NCBI GenBank assembly: GCA_030610995.1
Contig: JAUWQO010000017.1
Span: 1 to 36,180, forward strand
Source: Desulfobacterales bacterium
GTDB taxonomy: Bacteria; Desulfobacterota; Desulfobacteria; Desulfobacterales; ETH-SRB1
Direction: 5' to 3'
DNA length: 36,180 nt
Position 1 is the stretch's first letter. The number at the start of each line of letters is the position of its first letter. The notes below the pieces were generated by a model. That model had not been told where the DNA came from and did no database searches. It saw only the letters and a program-made list of their open reading frames with translations. Of this stretch, positions 8,037 to 15,361 are shown piece by piece. A program made the position numbers and the translations under genes.

Positions 8037-8238
8037 ATTTAAGGCTAGGCGAGGAGCGAAAACTCCTGACTTCCTGGTAGAACTGGCAGATGAGACTGTA
8101 GTTGTTGAGATAGGAGGCAAAGGGAAAGGCAGAGAGCAATTTAAAGGGATCAAGGTGGAGAAAAAGCTGATTCTCTCCCATTCCCCCGAAGTGAAAAATA
8201 ACAAGAAACCGCTCTCGCTCCTGGGCTTTACTGTCTAA
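8037..8238 (+). pseudogene. C-terminal fragment of an AAA+ ATPase (DUF4143-type)
   Basis: In one open frame ending at TAA 8236-8238 the sequence reads KTPDFLVELADETVVVEIGG, then KGKGREQFKGI, then a KKLILSHSP segment and a final LSLLGFTV. This pattern (a PDF...VEIGGKGKGREQFKG block near a short C-terminus) is typical of the nuclease-like tail of ATP-binding proteins carrying DUF4143. No Walker motifs or start codon are found upstream; the frame emerges from a repeat element at about 8037. I therefore treat it as a remnant, with about 66 codons preserved without a stop. Confidence 0.6.
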
Positions 8239-8597
8239 CAGCCATTCATCCCGGTGTTGTCAATGCACGCACGCCCAATGACAATTAGCTTTGAAAGAAT
8301 TTGTGTGCATAGAAAGTCCTGCGCCTTGAGGGTTGATATCGTGTTTATGTCGTTTTCGGAAAGCTCCCGAAGATTAGAATTGCGGAACTATATCTTGGGA
8401 CACCCTTCACATTTACAGTTTAAGGGTCTATTAGTTTGCAGAAGGCTGCCGTGTCAACAGTTAGTGAATATCTTTTAGCCTTTGTTAGCTTCTTGCCTCG
8501 AATTACCGATTTATCGATCCGTATAGAATACACATGTGCATGATATCATGGCACCTACCGGTGTAATGAAAGAAGGGACGTACCAAACAAAGTCCAA
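8239..8597. other. Gene-free stretch, nothing recognised
   Basis: Between the ATPase remnant and the next gene there is no frame with a recognisable product. A short frame of 74 codons at 8254-8478 has no ribosome site and no family features. The sequence may be decayed coding DNA from the same ATPase locus, but I cannot show that. Confidence 0.4.
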
Positions 8598-10031
8598 TCA
8601 TGAACTATCTGTCAGCAACTTTCCAAAGTAAATAATTTTATCAAAAAAATCACTTTTCACAACAAATTCGCTTAGTTCACCTTCATAAATCAATACCGGG
8701 CGAATGGAAATATTTTTAGGCTTTTTCAGGGTTGCAATTTTCTTATCAATTTCATTGATCACATTGCGATTTATTTTTTTCTGAAATTTAATTTCACACA
8801 GGTAAAGCGTATTAAATTTTGTTTGAATGAGGATATCGATCTGACACGCGCCTTTGTTTGTTTTGGTTGGATTTTGAAAATATGGCGAGGCGCTTATTAT
8901 ACTATTAAAATCTATTCCGATATATTTAATAACCGCAGGTATATTATGCATAACAAGATTTTCAAACTGCAAACCTATTATACTATTCCAGCCGGGTAGA
9001 TTTTCGATTCCGGTATATTGAAACAATCCTTGTTCTATTTTAGCTTTAACCGGATCAATATATTTCAAATAAAACCTTAGATAATTATCCTTTATTCTGT
9101 ATTTACTCAGCCTGGATTGTTTGCCTTTAAAATTATATACATAATCTCTTTTGATAAAGCCTGATACTTCCAGATCGTGCAGATATTCACTTATATCACC
9201 GTTTCGCGGTCTTCCTGTAAGTTTTGCAATTTCACTAACGGAACAATTTTGTCTTGAAAGAGCTTTTACGATCTCCTTATATATTTTAGCCCGTTTGTTA
9301 AAGATATCATTGAATATTTTTTCAAACTCTTTAAGAAGAATACCTCCTTTATCAAAACACATTTTTTTGATATTTTCTTCAGCGCTCTCCTTGATATTTA
9401 TTTCTTCCAAATATTTAGGAACTCCTCCTGTTACTGAAAGAAGCTTCAATTTTTCCATGGATGAAATCAGATTTTTCTTTCTCTGCCAGAATTTGTTGCA
9501 ATCTGATAGAGGCAGCTCTTCAAGATTTATTTCAAGAGAAATCCGTCCTACAAAATCCGTATCCTTTAAGATATTTTTATCAATCCATGATGAAGCAGAC
9601 CCGCACAATACCAAAACCAGATGGTCATTTTTTTTAAACCTTGTGTCCCATGCAATTTTAAGCTTTCCTGGGAAATCTGAATCCTTGCTCGCCATCCATG
9701 AAATTTCATCGAGAAGAATTAAGGTTCTTCCTGTTCGTGTATGGCTTGAAAGATGTGAAAACGCATCATTCCAACTTTCCAGCGGTACCGCTGGAATATC
9801 AAAAATGTTTTTCATCTGTTCACTGAAATTTTTACGCTGATCTGCATCAGTGATAGAATCTCTTGGCGCAAGGCCCTGAATTTCACAAAAAAAATCAAAT
9901 TTTTTGCTGAATTCCTGGATCAGGGTACTTTTCCCTATCCGCCGCCGCCCACTTACAACCACCAAACTTGCTGTTTTTTTTCCCAGAAGCCCATTGAGTT
10001 TTCTTAGTTCATCTCTTCGTCCATAAAACAT
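8598..10031 (-). CDS. AAA+ ATPase with C-terminal DUF234 nuclease-like domain
   Basis: The 477-residue protein starts FYGRRDEL and has a Walker A GRRRIGKST (28-36) and a Walker B RTLILLDEISWMA. A winged-helix region around residues 240-310 (SVSEIAKLTGRPRNGDISEY) follows, then a C-terminal part with ACQIDILIQ...LYLCEIKF that has the Asp...Glu-x-Lys layout of restriction-type (PD-(D/E)XK) folds. This order fits the 'archaeal-type' ATPase plus DUF234 family (COG1672), common in archaea and patchy in bacteria. Its biological job is unknown, and transfer is likely. The ATG is preceded by TAGAGGAAAATT, a good ribosome site that is also part of a repeated motif. The next gene upstream is rlmN, more than 270 bp away. 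Confidence 0.85.
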   Translation of the reverse strand: MFYGRRDELRKLNGLLGKKTASLVVVSGRRRIGKSTLIQEFSKKFDFFCEIQGLAPRDSITDADQRKNFSEQMKNIFDIPAVPLESWNDAFSHLSSHTRTGRTLILLDEISWMASKDSDFPGKLKIAWDTRFKKNDHLVLVLCGSASSWIDKNILKDTDFVGRISLEINLEELPLSDCNKFWQRKKNLISSMEKLKLLSVTGGVPKYLEEINIKESAEENIKKMCFDKGGILLKEFEKIFNDIFNKRAKIYKEIVKALSRQNCSVSEIAKLTGRPRNGDISEYLHDLEVSGFIKRDYVYNFKGKQSRLSKYRIKDNYLRFYLKYIDPVKAKIEQGLFQYTGIENLPGWNSIIGLQFENLVMHNIPAVIKYIGIDFNSIISASPYFQNPTKTNKGACQIDILIQTKFNTLYLCEIKFQKKINRNVINEIDKKIATLKKPKNISIRPVLIYEGELSEFVVKSDFFDKIIYFGKLLTDSS

Positions 10032-10037
10032 AATTTT

Positions 10038-10155
10038 CCTCTACAAAATGATTTTTGAAGTTTTATAGAGTAATATATGCCACATTATTTGCCTCTATAC
10101 AACATTTTTTATCGTTTTATAGAGGTTTCTGGATCACATTAAACGCCTCTATAAA
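10038..10155. promoter_or_regulatory. 54-bp degenerate tandem repeat of TTTTATAGAGG sites over the ATPase start
   Basis: Five sites alternate in direction: CCTCTACAAA (10038), TTTTATAGAG (10061), CCTCTATA (10092), TTTTATAGAGG (10115) and CCTCTATAAA (10146). Site spacing alternates 23 and 31 bp, so the block repeats every 54 bp, each unit holding one inverted pair. The site nearest the gene, read on the coding strand, supplies the TAGAGG of the ribosome binding site. This arrangement suggests an operator array, possibly bound by the ATPase's own winged-helix region. Confidence 0.6.
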
Positions 10156-10240
10156 TCGCCTTTTATTTTTTGCCCCTTACTGTTGAGAGTCCAAAGTTCT
10201 TTTAACGCATTGATATTCTTGGTGTTGATTCATTCGTGAC

Positions 10241-10290
10241 GTCATTCCGGCCCCGCATCAAGTGCGGGATAAACTTCAGCCGGAATCTGG
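10241..10290. repeat. Nested hairpin, CATTCCGGC type
   Basis: CATTCCGGC pairs with GCCGGAAT, and inside it CCCGCATCAAGTGCGGG forms a second stem. It lies just after the rlmN stop codon and may act as a transcription end or be one of the common stray repeats; there is no clear T run on the rlmN strand. Confidence 0.5.
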
Positions 10291-10307
10291 CAAACAAACA
10301 TAAACGG

Positions 10308-11339
10308 TCAGGATTTTTTTAAAGGGCTATCTTGCCTGACTCTGAGCTGGCCGCATGCGGCTGAAATATCCCGGCCCTTGCTGCGGCGAATGATGACGAT
10401 GTAATTATTTTTGCGCAGGATTTCTCTAAAGTTATTAATTACCTCCTCTTCCGGTGACTTGAATTTGCTGCCTTCATATTCATTAAATGGTATGAGATTG
10501 ATTTTTGCCTTTATTGAATGCAGCAATTTAGCAAGGCGGTTTGCGTCATCAGGGGAATCGTTTATATTTTTCAAGAGAATATATTCAAACATGATGCTTT
10601 GACGGGGCGGCAACCTATATTTGCGGCATGCGTCAAGCAGAATTTCAAGAGGATATTTTTTGTTTATCGGCATGAGCATGTCACGAGTTTTATTGTCTGT
10701 TGCATTTAATGATATCGCCAGGTTGACAGTTGCATCCTGGTTCAGGACTGATAGTCTTGGAACCAGTCCTGCTGTGGAAAGTGTGACTTTGTTATTTGAA
10801 AATCCAAGTCCGCACCTGGTATCGGTTATGGTGTCAATAGCGCCAATCACATTTTTGTAATTTGCCAGCGGTTCACCCATTCCCATCATAACTATATTTT
10901 TCAGTTTTTCTGGATCGTCCAGATCGTTCATAATGTCGCGCACCTGGGCCAGAATTTCACCTTTTGTTAAATTCCGCACAAAACCTCCCCTTGCGGTAAG
11001 GCAGAACTTGCATCCTTGTGCGCAGCCCACCTGGCTTGATATGCATAGAGTATAATAATTCTTTTCAGGAATCAGCACACTTTCAATGCATTGCCCGTCA
11101 GACAGCTTGAAAAGGTATTTTTTTGAGCCGTCCTCCGATATTTCAATTTGCTTTTTCTCAAGACGGTCTATCCTGAAATTGAGTGAGAGAAGCTGCCTGA
11201 TTTCCTTCTTAATATCTGTCATTATCTCAAAATCATCTGCCTGGCGAAAATAGATCCACTTCATGATCTGTTCCGCTCGATAAGCCTCGATATCATGATC
11301 TTTGAGCCATGCAACAAGTTGATCCTTTGTAAGCTCCAT
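10308..11339 (-). CDS. rlmN: Dual-specificity rRNA/tRNA adenine C2-methyltransferase RlmN
   Basis: Radical-SAM enzyme that methylates carbon 2 of A2503 in 23S rRNA and of A37 in some tRNAs. The CISSQVGCAQGCKFCLTARGG region carries the [4Fe-4S] ligands Cys106, Cys110 and Cys113 of the CxxxCxxC motif. MGMGEPLANYKNV, VTLSTAGLVP and a C-terminal ISAACGQLR with the expected catalytic Cys are also present. I start at the ATG at 11339 (MELTKDQLVAWL), giving 343 residues, normal for the family. The open frame extends 21 codons further upstream, but those codons (MTYEAG, MTHEAG, MTHRAE) are three 18-bp repeats of an intergenic GTCATTCCCGC element read in frame. No strong ribosome site is visible before either start. 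Confidence 0.93.
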   Translation of the reverse strand: MELTKDQLVAWLKDHDIEAYRAEQIMKWIYFRQADDFEIMTDIKKEIRQLLSLNFRIDRLEKKQIEISEDGSKKYLFKLSDGQCIESVLIPEKNYYTLCISSQVGCAQGCKFCLTARGGFVRNLTKGEILAQVRDIMNDLDDPEKLKNIVMMGMGEPLANYKNVIGAIDTITDTRCGLGFSNNKVTLSTAGLVPRLSVLNQDATVNLAISLNATDNKTRDMLMPINKKYPLEILLDACRKYRLPPRQSIMFEYILLKNINDSPDDANRLAKLLHSIKAKINLIPFNEYEGSKFKSPEEEVINNFREILRKNNYIVIIRRSKGRDISAACGQLRVRQDSPLKKS

Positions 11340-11642
11340 AATGTTTGTTTCTGCCCTGTGTGTCATTCCCGCCTCGTGTGTCATTCCCGCCTCGTATGTC
11401 ATTCCCGCGAAAGCGGGGCACGTAGTGAAGCATTAGCGCTATCCAGTATTTACTTAAACTCAACCTTTAAATTTTATCAATAAAATTTTTCTGCATCAAC
11501 GTTCAGGCACTAATTAGAGTGTCGCAGCATGTTAGAGAGAACGACATGTGACATTTCATTATTTAAGCGCTTATAGCGGTTGGCACAGGAACCTATAGGA
11601 AATATTGGCGGAACGCATGAAAAAAGCCTGAATAACAATATT
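11340..11642. repeat. Gene-free stretch beginning with three 18-bp GTCATTCCCGC repeats
   Basis: Copies of TGTCATTCCCGCCTCGTG begin at 11361, 11379 and 11397; the third continues into GCGAAAGCGGGGCACGTAGT and AAGCATTAGCGCTATCCA (to 11442). The second part recurs at 23278-23309. The rest, to 11642, is AT-rich and shows no gene. Confidence 0.7.
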
Positions 11643-11713
11643 TTGGTCATATGACTAAAAAAGTCCTTGACATCACGTAATAACGGAATTATATTTTGGT
11701 CAAATGCTCATAA
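11643..11713 (+). promoter_or_regulatory. Promoter with two TTGGTCAWATG sites, for the DUF134 gene
   Basis: TTGACA at 11667-11672 and TATATT at 11690-11695 are separated by exactly 17 bases, a near-consensus sigma-70 promoter. A near-perfect palindrome TTGGTCATATGACTAA lies upstream at 11643-11658. A second copy of its left half, TTGGTCAAATG, begins at 11696, immediately after the -10 box. The starts of the two sites are 53 bp apart, about five helical turns, so a dimeric regulator could bind both and loop or block the promoter. DUF134 itself has a helix-turn-helix and is a candidate. Confidence 0.65.
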
Positions 11714-11726
11714 TTAGAGAATAAAA

Positions 11727-12053
11727 ATGCCCAGACCAAAAAAACCGAGATTTGTATCAGGATATCCTATGCTTGGCGCATTTGTGCCGGAAGGAATGCC
11801 GATATCAGGTGAAGTCTTTCTCTCTGTGGAGGGAATGGAGGCCTTAAGATTAACCGATTTTGAAGGTCTTGATCAGGACTCTGCAGCAACAATGATGGAA
11901 ATATCCCGCCAAACATATGGAAGAATATTGTCTGAAGCGCGAAGCATTGTCGCAAATGCGCTTGTGACAGGCAAAGCATTAAGGATTAAAGGCGGTATGT
12001 ATGAATTTCGAGGTCAACGTGGGCGTCGCTGCCGGAGAAGAGGCGGCAGATAG
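11727..12053 (+). CDS. DUF134 helix-turn-helix protein
   Basis: The 108-residue protein begins MPRPKKPRFVSGYP and contains the DUF134 signature: EALRLTDFEGLDQDSAATMM followed by EISRQTYGRILSEAR, a sigma-70 region 4-like helix-turn-helix, then KALRIKGGMYEF and a very basic tail rich in Arg. DUF134 proteins are presumed DNA-binding regulators. They usually sit beside NifX/NifB-like iron-molybdenum cofactor-binding proteins and DUF5320 proteins in anaerobes. Here two glycine-rich genes follow (12125 and 12514), but no NifX-like or MinD-like gene is present in the window. The ATG has a weak ribosome site (TTAGAGAAT). Confidence 0.88.
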   Translation: MPRPKKPRFVSGYPMLGAFVPEGMPISGEVFLSVEGMEALRLTDFEGLDQDSAATMMEISRQTYGRILSEARSIVANALVTGKALRIKGGMYEFRGQRGRRCRRRGGR

Positions 12054-12124
12054 TTTATCAAGATGGAGTTTTTGGTTTTTTTATGGTTCGTTAATTATAC
12101 AATCTGATTAAGGAGGTCAATAAT

Positions 12125-12325
12125 CTGCCAACAGGAGATGGAACAGGCCCACAGGGTCAAGGTCCAAGGACAGGCAGAGGTCAGGGTCCTTGCAATTCAT
12201 CCGGCAGGGGCTCTGGACAAGGCGCAGGCAGAGGCCAGGGTCAGGGCGCAGGCAGGGGTTCTGGACAAGGTCAAGGCAGAGGTCAGGGCAGAGGCGCTGG
12301 ACAAGGCGGCAGAGGCCGACAATAA
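12125..12325 (+). CDS. Gly-rich DUF5320-related small protein with a CTG start
   Basis: A 66-codon frame opens with CTG at 12125, eight bases after a perfect AAGGAGG (12110-12116). It reads (start)PTGDGTGPQGQGPRTGRGQG, then PCNSSGRGSGQG followed by repeats of GQG, GRG and GAG to a TAA at 12323-12325. The opening matches the DGTGPQGQGP(M/R)TG motif of the next gene, so homology to the DUF5320 family is clear. About half of the residues are glycine. No ATG, GTG or TTG in this frame falls at the right distance from the ribosome site. Either CTG is used as start, or an ATG was lost by one substitution. Function is unknown; it lacks the C-terminal helix of its neighbour. Confidence 0.7.
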   Translation: MPTGDGTGPQGQGPRTGRGQGPCNSSGRGSGQGAGRGQGQGAGRGSGQGQGRGQGRGAGQGGRGRQ

Positions 12326-12339
12326 ATTATATCTTAAAA

Positions 12340-12481
12340 GAGCCAGTTTCAAAACGTTTCAGTTTGTTCAAGGTCAAGGAAGGCGAAAATTTTAACCACA
12401 GGAATACATTGAGTATTTCGAGGATTAAAATTTGAGCCTGACGTAGAGATTGGGCAAAATGGGACGTTTTGAAATTGGCTC
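12340..12481. mobile_element. 142-bp noncoding element, end type GAGCCAGTTTC
   Basis: The ends are GAGCCAGTTTCAAAACG and CGTTTTGAAATTGGCTC, inverted copies with one mismatch. The core contains TTCAAGGTCAAGGAAGGCG, AAAATTTTAACC, GAATACATTGAGTATTT and GGATTAAAATTTGAGCCTGA. The element at 17091-17232 has the same core and exactly the same length but different ends. It sits between the two Gly-rich genes and can fold into one long hairpin. Confidence 0.75.
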
Positions 12482-12513
12482 AAAAGTCTATTGATAGAAA
12501 GGAGGTACATATT

Positions 12514-12861
12514 ATGCCAGGTTTTGATGGAACAGGCCCGCAGGGTCAAGGGCCCATGACAGGAGGCGGAAGAGGTCTATGTAATCCCAGAGCAATCGGC
12601 TATGGTTCTCAATTTGCCGGAGGCTTTGGTTATGGCCGGGGATTTGGCATGGGACGAGGCTATGGAAGAGGTTTTGGCCGTGGAATGGGAATGGGCATGG
12701 GCATGGGCATGGGTTATGGTTATGGTCCTGGATATGGCCCAAGATATCCGCTGGAACCAGCAGATGAAACAGCCCAGCTAAAGGCTGAAGCAGATTATAT
12801 GAAGAAATCTTTAGATGCTATCAATAAGCGTCTTGAAGAACTGGAAAAGAAGAATTTGTAA
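12514..12861 (+). CDS. DUF5320 Gly/Met-rich protein
   Basis: The 115-residue protein starts MPGFDGTGPQGQGPMTGG, the hallmark of DUF5320. A low-complexity middle follows, with GYGRGFGMG, then GMGMGMGMG and YGYGPGYGP runs. It ends in a charged amphipathic helix (about residues 82-115) likely to form a coiled coil. The ATG at 12514 has a perfect ribosome site, AAAGGAGG, at the right spacing; 15 codons upstream belong to the neighbouring repeat element and are excluded. These proteins accompany DUF134 and cofactor-binding genes in anaerobes and have no proven function. Its distance from DUF134 (about 460 bp) includes the CTG-start gene and a 142-bp element. Confidence 0.88.
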   Translation: MPGFDGTGPQGQGPMTGGGRGLCNPRAIGYGSQFAGGFGYGRGFGMGRGYGRGFGRGMGMGMGMGMGYGYGPGYGPRYPLEPADETAQLKAEADYMKKSLDAINKRLEELEKKNL

Positions 12862-12873
12862 GGCTTGTTTATT

Positions 12874-12985
12874 GATGAACTCGTAAAAAGTCGAAAAACT
12901 TGTCATTGCGAGTCCGCCAGAGTACCCAAAGTACTTTGGCGGACGAAGCAATGACTTGGGCATGGCTTTTTACGAAAGCATCATC
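12874..12985. mobile_element. 112-bp TCGTAAA-type inverted-repeat element
   Basis: The left end GATGAACTCGTAAAAAGTC and the right end GGCTTTTTACGAAAGCATCATC are imperfect inverted copies. Inside, GTCATTGC, then GTCCGCCAGAGTAC, pair with GTACTTTGGCGGAC and GCAATGAC to make a very stable stem. The element ends at the stop codon of the helicase gene on the minus strand, so it may also end transcription from both sides. Confidence 0.7.
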
Positions 12986-15129
12986 TATTGTAGAAGCTCA
13001 TAATCGATAATCACAGGATCTCTCATAATAAGTTCGATGGATTTTTCCGATGTTGCGGCGGCCCTTTGAAAAACCTTTCCAAGGGCCCTGATGTGTCTTA
13101 AGTGGTCTGCGGTGCGAAGAATCAGCATGACAAGGTTTCCTTCTTCAATTTTGGAAACAGAAACCACCTTTTCCCAGGGTTGACCAATGGCCCAGGCATA
13201 GATCGTTAAAGCCGGCCTTAAAAACAGGGGCCGCACTTTAAATCCTTTATCCGCCAAGCGCTTTGCAAACGGCCTGAGATTTATTTCGATATTGGAGAAA
13301 GCGGTTAGAAGCTTTTTGGGGATTAACTTATCGTCGATTTTGTCCTCTGTTTCCTGTTCGCAAACAAATGATGCCATTATGGCTGCAAGAAGCGCTGGAT
13401 CAGATTCTGGAAATACGCCAAGCCTGAAACCCTCGGCTATCATGAGAGGCTGATCGACCCTCAGACGGGAAGCCCATATACCGTCATCTGTCAACTCACC
13501 ATTTTTTGCCGCATATCCTGTTTTTTTCAGGAAAATAAAATGCCGCATAAAGTCCTGCCATAGAAACTTGTCATCATTTTTATAAATCCGGCCTGATCTT
13601 TCTTTTATTTTTGCAATCAAGTATGATGCAAAAGATCTTTTCAGAAGATTTTCTATCTGGTTAAGGTCATGAGACACTAACAGATTAAGAGCCATGGAAA
13701 AGTTAATCCTTATCTGGCTTGTTACATCAGATGGCGGCGCGTTAATAAGCTTTGCGATTAACCTTATATCCATGAACCTCCCGGGAATTGCCACTGCAAA
13801 TCCGATATTATCCATTCCTCTTCTGCCGGCCCTTCCCGTCATTTGATGAAATTCAGTAGAGTTTAAAGGCAGGAATTCTTTTCCATTGAATCTATCGGAG
13901 TTGAGCAAAACAATTGTTCTGGCTGGAAAGTTCACCCCTGCGGCCACAGTAGAGGTCGCAAAAATCGCATCAAGGAGTCCCTCGGTCATAAGCGTTTCCA
14001 GCAGCATCTTCCATGCCGGCAGTTGTCCGCTGTGATGAGAGCCCACCGCAAAATCTTTAATAAACCGGAGCTGGCGATGTGTTTTAATACGGTCGTTTTT
14101 TGCCGTAAGCTCTTTGATTCTTCGGCCGAGCCTTATTTTTCCGTCCTGCCTGTCTTGCCTATTTTGATCGATTGGAAGATTTTCTGCGCAAAGTTTAAGA
14201 GCATTATCACAATCTGCGCGTGATTTAAGAAAAAAAATGGCGGGCAGGAGATTATATTTATCTAAAACACGCATGATCTGTCCAAAGGGTGGCAGTTTGC
14301 GCGGATGAGCTATCAGCGGCGGATTCTTTAGGTTTAAATAATCACTGACTTTTTTGTTGATATTTCCATCTCTCTTTTTAGCGCCTTGAGTTGTAAGGGG
14401 AAGAAGCGTTCCTGATGGATGTAAAAAAAGAGGGAAAAGGGGCACAGGTCTTTTCTTTTCTTCAATTACTATGCATTTTTTTGAGCGAATTGATGAGAGC
14501 CATCCGGCAATCTGATGCGCATTTCCGATTGTGGCGGAGAGCAAAAGCAAAGGTATCCTGGGAGGAAGGTATATCATTATCTCTTCCCAGACAACCCCCC
14601 TTTCTTCATCGCCTAAGAAATGGGCTTCATCCAGAATTATTAGATCTGTTGATAAGCTTTCACCAAAATGCATGGCATCATATAACTGATTACGCAATAT
14701 TTCTGTGGTTCCGACAATAATCGGCGCTTCAGGATTTTCTTTTCTGTCACCCGTTAATATCCCGACATTATCAGCCCCGAAGATCGCTGAAAATTCATAA
14801 TACTTTGAATTGGATAAAGCCTTTAAAGGAGATGCATACCAGGATTTGCCTTGCTTTGCATGTATTTCCGCCATTGCCTTTTCAGCTATCCAGGTTTTAC
14901 CTGCGCCTGTTGGAGCAGTAACAAGGCAGTCAGCCTTTTTAATTGCGGAAAGCGCTTTAAGCTGGAAAGGGTCCGGCTTAAAAGCCGATTTCTCGGGCAC
15001 ACCTATGGATGAAAAAACTTTTTTCAGCCTGACGTCCGCTTTTGGCTTTAACTTCAGCGCCAACAACGCATTATCTGTTGGTTTCTTTTTGCTCCTTTTT
15101 CTCGGCCGATATTTATGTTGTCTATACAT
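12985..15129 (-). CDS. Ski2-like DExH-box RNA helicase
   Basis: A superfamily 2 helicase of 714 residues. The motifs are all visible: the Q-type region KPDPFQLKALSAI, Walker A APTGAGKT (72-79), motif II LIILDEAHFLGDEERG with DEAH 167-170, motif III LLLLSATIGN, motif V near TSTVAAGVNFPART and motif VI FHQMTGRAGRRGMDNIG. The spacing and the NFPART segment place it with Ski2/Mtr4/Brr2-like helicases rather than RecQ or RecG. A helical C-terminal domain follows, but no exosome or nuclease partner is next to it. The basic N-terminus (RKRSKKK) may bind nucleic acid. Substrate is not known. The stop codon touches a repeat element. Confidence 0.9.
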   Translation of the reverse strand: MYRQHKYRPRKRSKKKPTDNALLALKLKPKADVRLKKVFSSIGVPEKSAFKPDPFQLKALSAIKKADCLVTAPTGAGKTWIAEKAMAEIHAKQGKSWYASPLKALSNSKYYEFSAIFGADNVGILTGDRKENPEAPIIVGTTEILRNQLYDAMHFGESLSTDLIILDEAHFLGDEERGVVWEEIMIYLPPRIPLLLLSATIGNAHQIAGWLSSIRSKKCIVIEEKKRPVPLFPLFLHPSGTLLPLTTQGAKKRDGNINKKVSDYLNLKNPPLIAHPRKLPPFGQIMRVLDKYNLLPAIFFLKSRADCDNALKLCAENLPIDQNRQDRQDGKIRLGRRIKELTAKNDRIKTHRQLRFIKDFAVGSHHSGQLPAWKMLLETLMTEGLLDAIFATSTVAAGVNFPARTIVLLNSDRFNGKEFLPLNSTEFHQMTGRAGRRGMDNIGFAVAIPGRFMDIRLIAKLINAPPSDVTSQIRINFSMALNLLVSHDLNQIENLLKRSFASYLIAKIKERSGRIYKNDDKFLWQDFMRHFIFLKKTGYAAKNGELTDDGIWASRLRVDQPLMIAEGFRLGVFPESDPALLAAIMASFVCEQETEDKIDDKLIPKKLLTAFSNIEINLRPFAKRLADKGFKVRPLFLRPALTIYAWAIGQPWEKVVSVSKIEEGNLVMLILRTADHLRHIRALGKVFQRAAATSEKSIELIMRDPVIIDYELLQ

Positions 15130-15158
15130 TGTTTACTTTCTTATTGAGCCTTAATTGA

Positions 15159-15290
15159 GCTTTTAGCAGTTAGCTTTTAGCAGTTAGCACAATAATTTCA
15201 ATATATTGCTAAAGGTCAACATTTCACCCGATGGGTGAAAATCGAATCGCTGGTAACCACCCGAAATAATAAGAGCTAATCGCTCATCTT
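15159..15290. repeat. TTAGCAG heptamer array facing a GCTAATC array
   Basis: Units TTTTAGC/AGTTAGC are repeated four times at 15159-15189, and AGAGCTAATCGCTC lies at 15272-15285 as a short opposing arm. The same units appear inside the 6593-6821 element. The span is noncoding, between the helicase start and the hisD stop. Confidence 0.55.
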
Positions 15291-15361
15291 AGGTTGAGGC
15301 GAGGTTGAAGATATTGCAAAGGCGGTTGAACAAGGGTTCAACCAGCCTGCTGGAAGATGGG

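Noticed and set aside
8254-8478. A 74-codon frame after the ATPase remnant.
   Set aside because: No ribosome site, no recognisable motif, mixed composition; probably decayed DNA.
9151-9840. A 229-codon open frame on the plus strand inside the ATPase gene.
   Set aside because: It is antisense to a well-supported AAA+ ATPase gene, has no family features, and is an expected by-product of the AT-rich third positions.
12902-12955. The strong hairpin after the DUF5320 gene as a plain intrinsic terminator.
   Set aside because: It is better explained as the core of a TCGTAAA-type element; no T run follows the stem directly, although it may still stop polymerase.
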